Shown here: in pieces, positions 34,080 to 34,741 of the stretch | Layout: each line of letters opens with the position of its first letter | How positions within the stretch are numbered: the first letter of the stretch is position 1 | From: Mesaphorura yosii | Lineage: Eukaryota > Arthropoda > Collembola > Poduromorpha > Tullbergiidae | Direction of reading: 5' to 3' | NCBI GenBank assembly: GCA_009869945.1 | Contig: WIXG01000593.1 | Location: 1 to 34,741, forward strand | Length of the DNA stretch: 34,741 nt | Notes under the pieces: generated by a model | Seen by the model: only the letters and a program-made list of their open reading frames with translations | Database searches by the model: none | Told to the model about the DNA's origin: nothing | Made by a program: the position numbers and the translations under genes

Positions 34080-34741
34080 TTATTGATTTGGTTGTAATTT
34101 TTAAAAAATCAGGATCAGTCTATTAGGAGTAAGTGTGCAACTTTTATTAGAGCTTGAACCCGGTATTTGATGAAAATATTCACAATTTGTGTAACTGAGT
34201 AAAGTTTAAATTGCACACGTGGCAATTAAGCAGCAAGAGTGTCATAAATCTATTCAGGTGACGACATAATTTTTTACGTGGCTGGATTACGGAAAGATAA
34301 GATACGTTTCAAGCAGAAAAATTTGCATTGTTTTGAGAGCTAGATCCATCATGTATGCATGTAATGCAAATGAATGTTAACTACTCGTGCCCTTGCAAGT
34401 GACATGTAATTGACTTGTCTGTGCATAATGGTTATTCCCTTGGGACAAATGTCACGTTCTGGCTTTTCTGTAGGTGGTGCGACCAATCGCACTGGGGGAT
34501 CTGAGCACGAACTGATGTGATGATATTAATCTTAAACCCAACAAGACACGCAAAAGTGTGCCATTTTGGAAGTCTCCACCATTCGTAAACTTGTCTTGAG
34601 TCGAGCTTAGGGTGTTGATTAATACACAGAAAAAAAAATATTCCGTGGGAAAACTATTCCTTTGGTGAGGTGCCCACAAAAGTAAGAAATAAATTCCCCC
34701 ACACCCACTCCCTCTCACCATCCGACCCCCATTGGAATTTT
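34080..34741. other. Upstream region of the SecA-type gene
   Basis: AT-rich, with no convincing gene. A TAATAAAAG element on the - strand near 34140-34149 might act as a weak TATA box for the giant gene. Otherwise nothing is recognised. Confidence 0.35.

Overview
The window is animal nuclear DNA, most likely from an arthropod. Genes are split by short GT-AG introns (about 50-110 nt), use AATAAA polyadenylation signals and TATA boxes, and encode metazoan families: dual oxidase, its maturation factor, a SIFamide-type neuropeptide receptor and a GT10 fucosyltransferase. A springtail or a similar small arthropod would fit, because SecA-domain proteins are known to be annotated in some of these animals. 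That species guess is inference.

Layout from left to right: (1) 134-1066, a decayed F-box/leucine-rich gene on the + strand. (2) 1274-2583, an intact two-exon alpha-1,3-fucosyltransferase on the + strand. (3) 3183-4901, a six-exon SIFamide-receptor-like GPCR on the - strand, convergent with the fucosyltransferase. (4) About 4.93-13.7 kb, a gene-poor AT-rich stretch with a diverged direct repeat pair, one strong hairpin, an isolated TATA box before a doubtful small ORF, and a 5'-truncated, frameshifted copy of a glutamate-decarboxylase-family enzyme. (5) 13719-18629, a complete dual oxidase (DUOX) on the - strand in four exons. (6) 19165-20626, the dual oxidase maturation factor (DUOXA/NIP) on the + strand, head-to-head with DUOX across a 535-bp gap with a TATA box on each side. 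(7) 20997-21250, an orphan SLC49/FLVCR-like transporter fragment on the - strand. (8) 21336-33942, a giant - strand gene of about 4,180 codons made of one 11-kb exon and one 1.5-kb exon, plus a 5' untranslated exon upstream. Its centre is a bacterial-type SecA DEAD motor with intact ATPase motifs. It is flanked by a huge helical-repeat-like N-terminal region, a TPR-like segment and a glycine-rich hydrophobic segment.

DUOX and DUOXA form a functional pair: DUOXA is needed for DUOX to leave the ER and make hydrogen peroxide at the cell surface, so a shared divergent promoter makes sense. The SecA-type gene is the most unusual content. Animals have no SecA-SecYEG export route, so a SecA motor built into a 4,000-residue animal protein probably does something else. 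The gene contains one apparent +1 frameshift near 23,540, which could be an assembly error, a real lesion or recoding.
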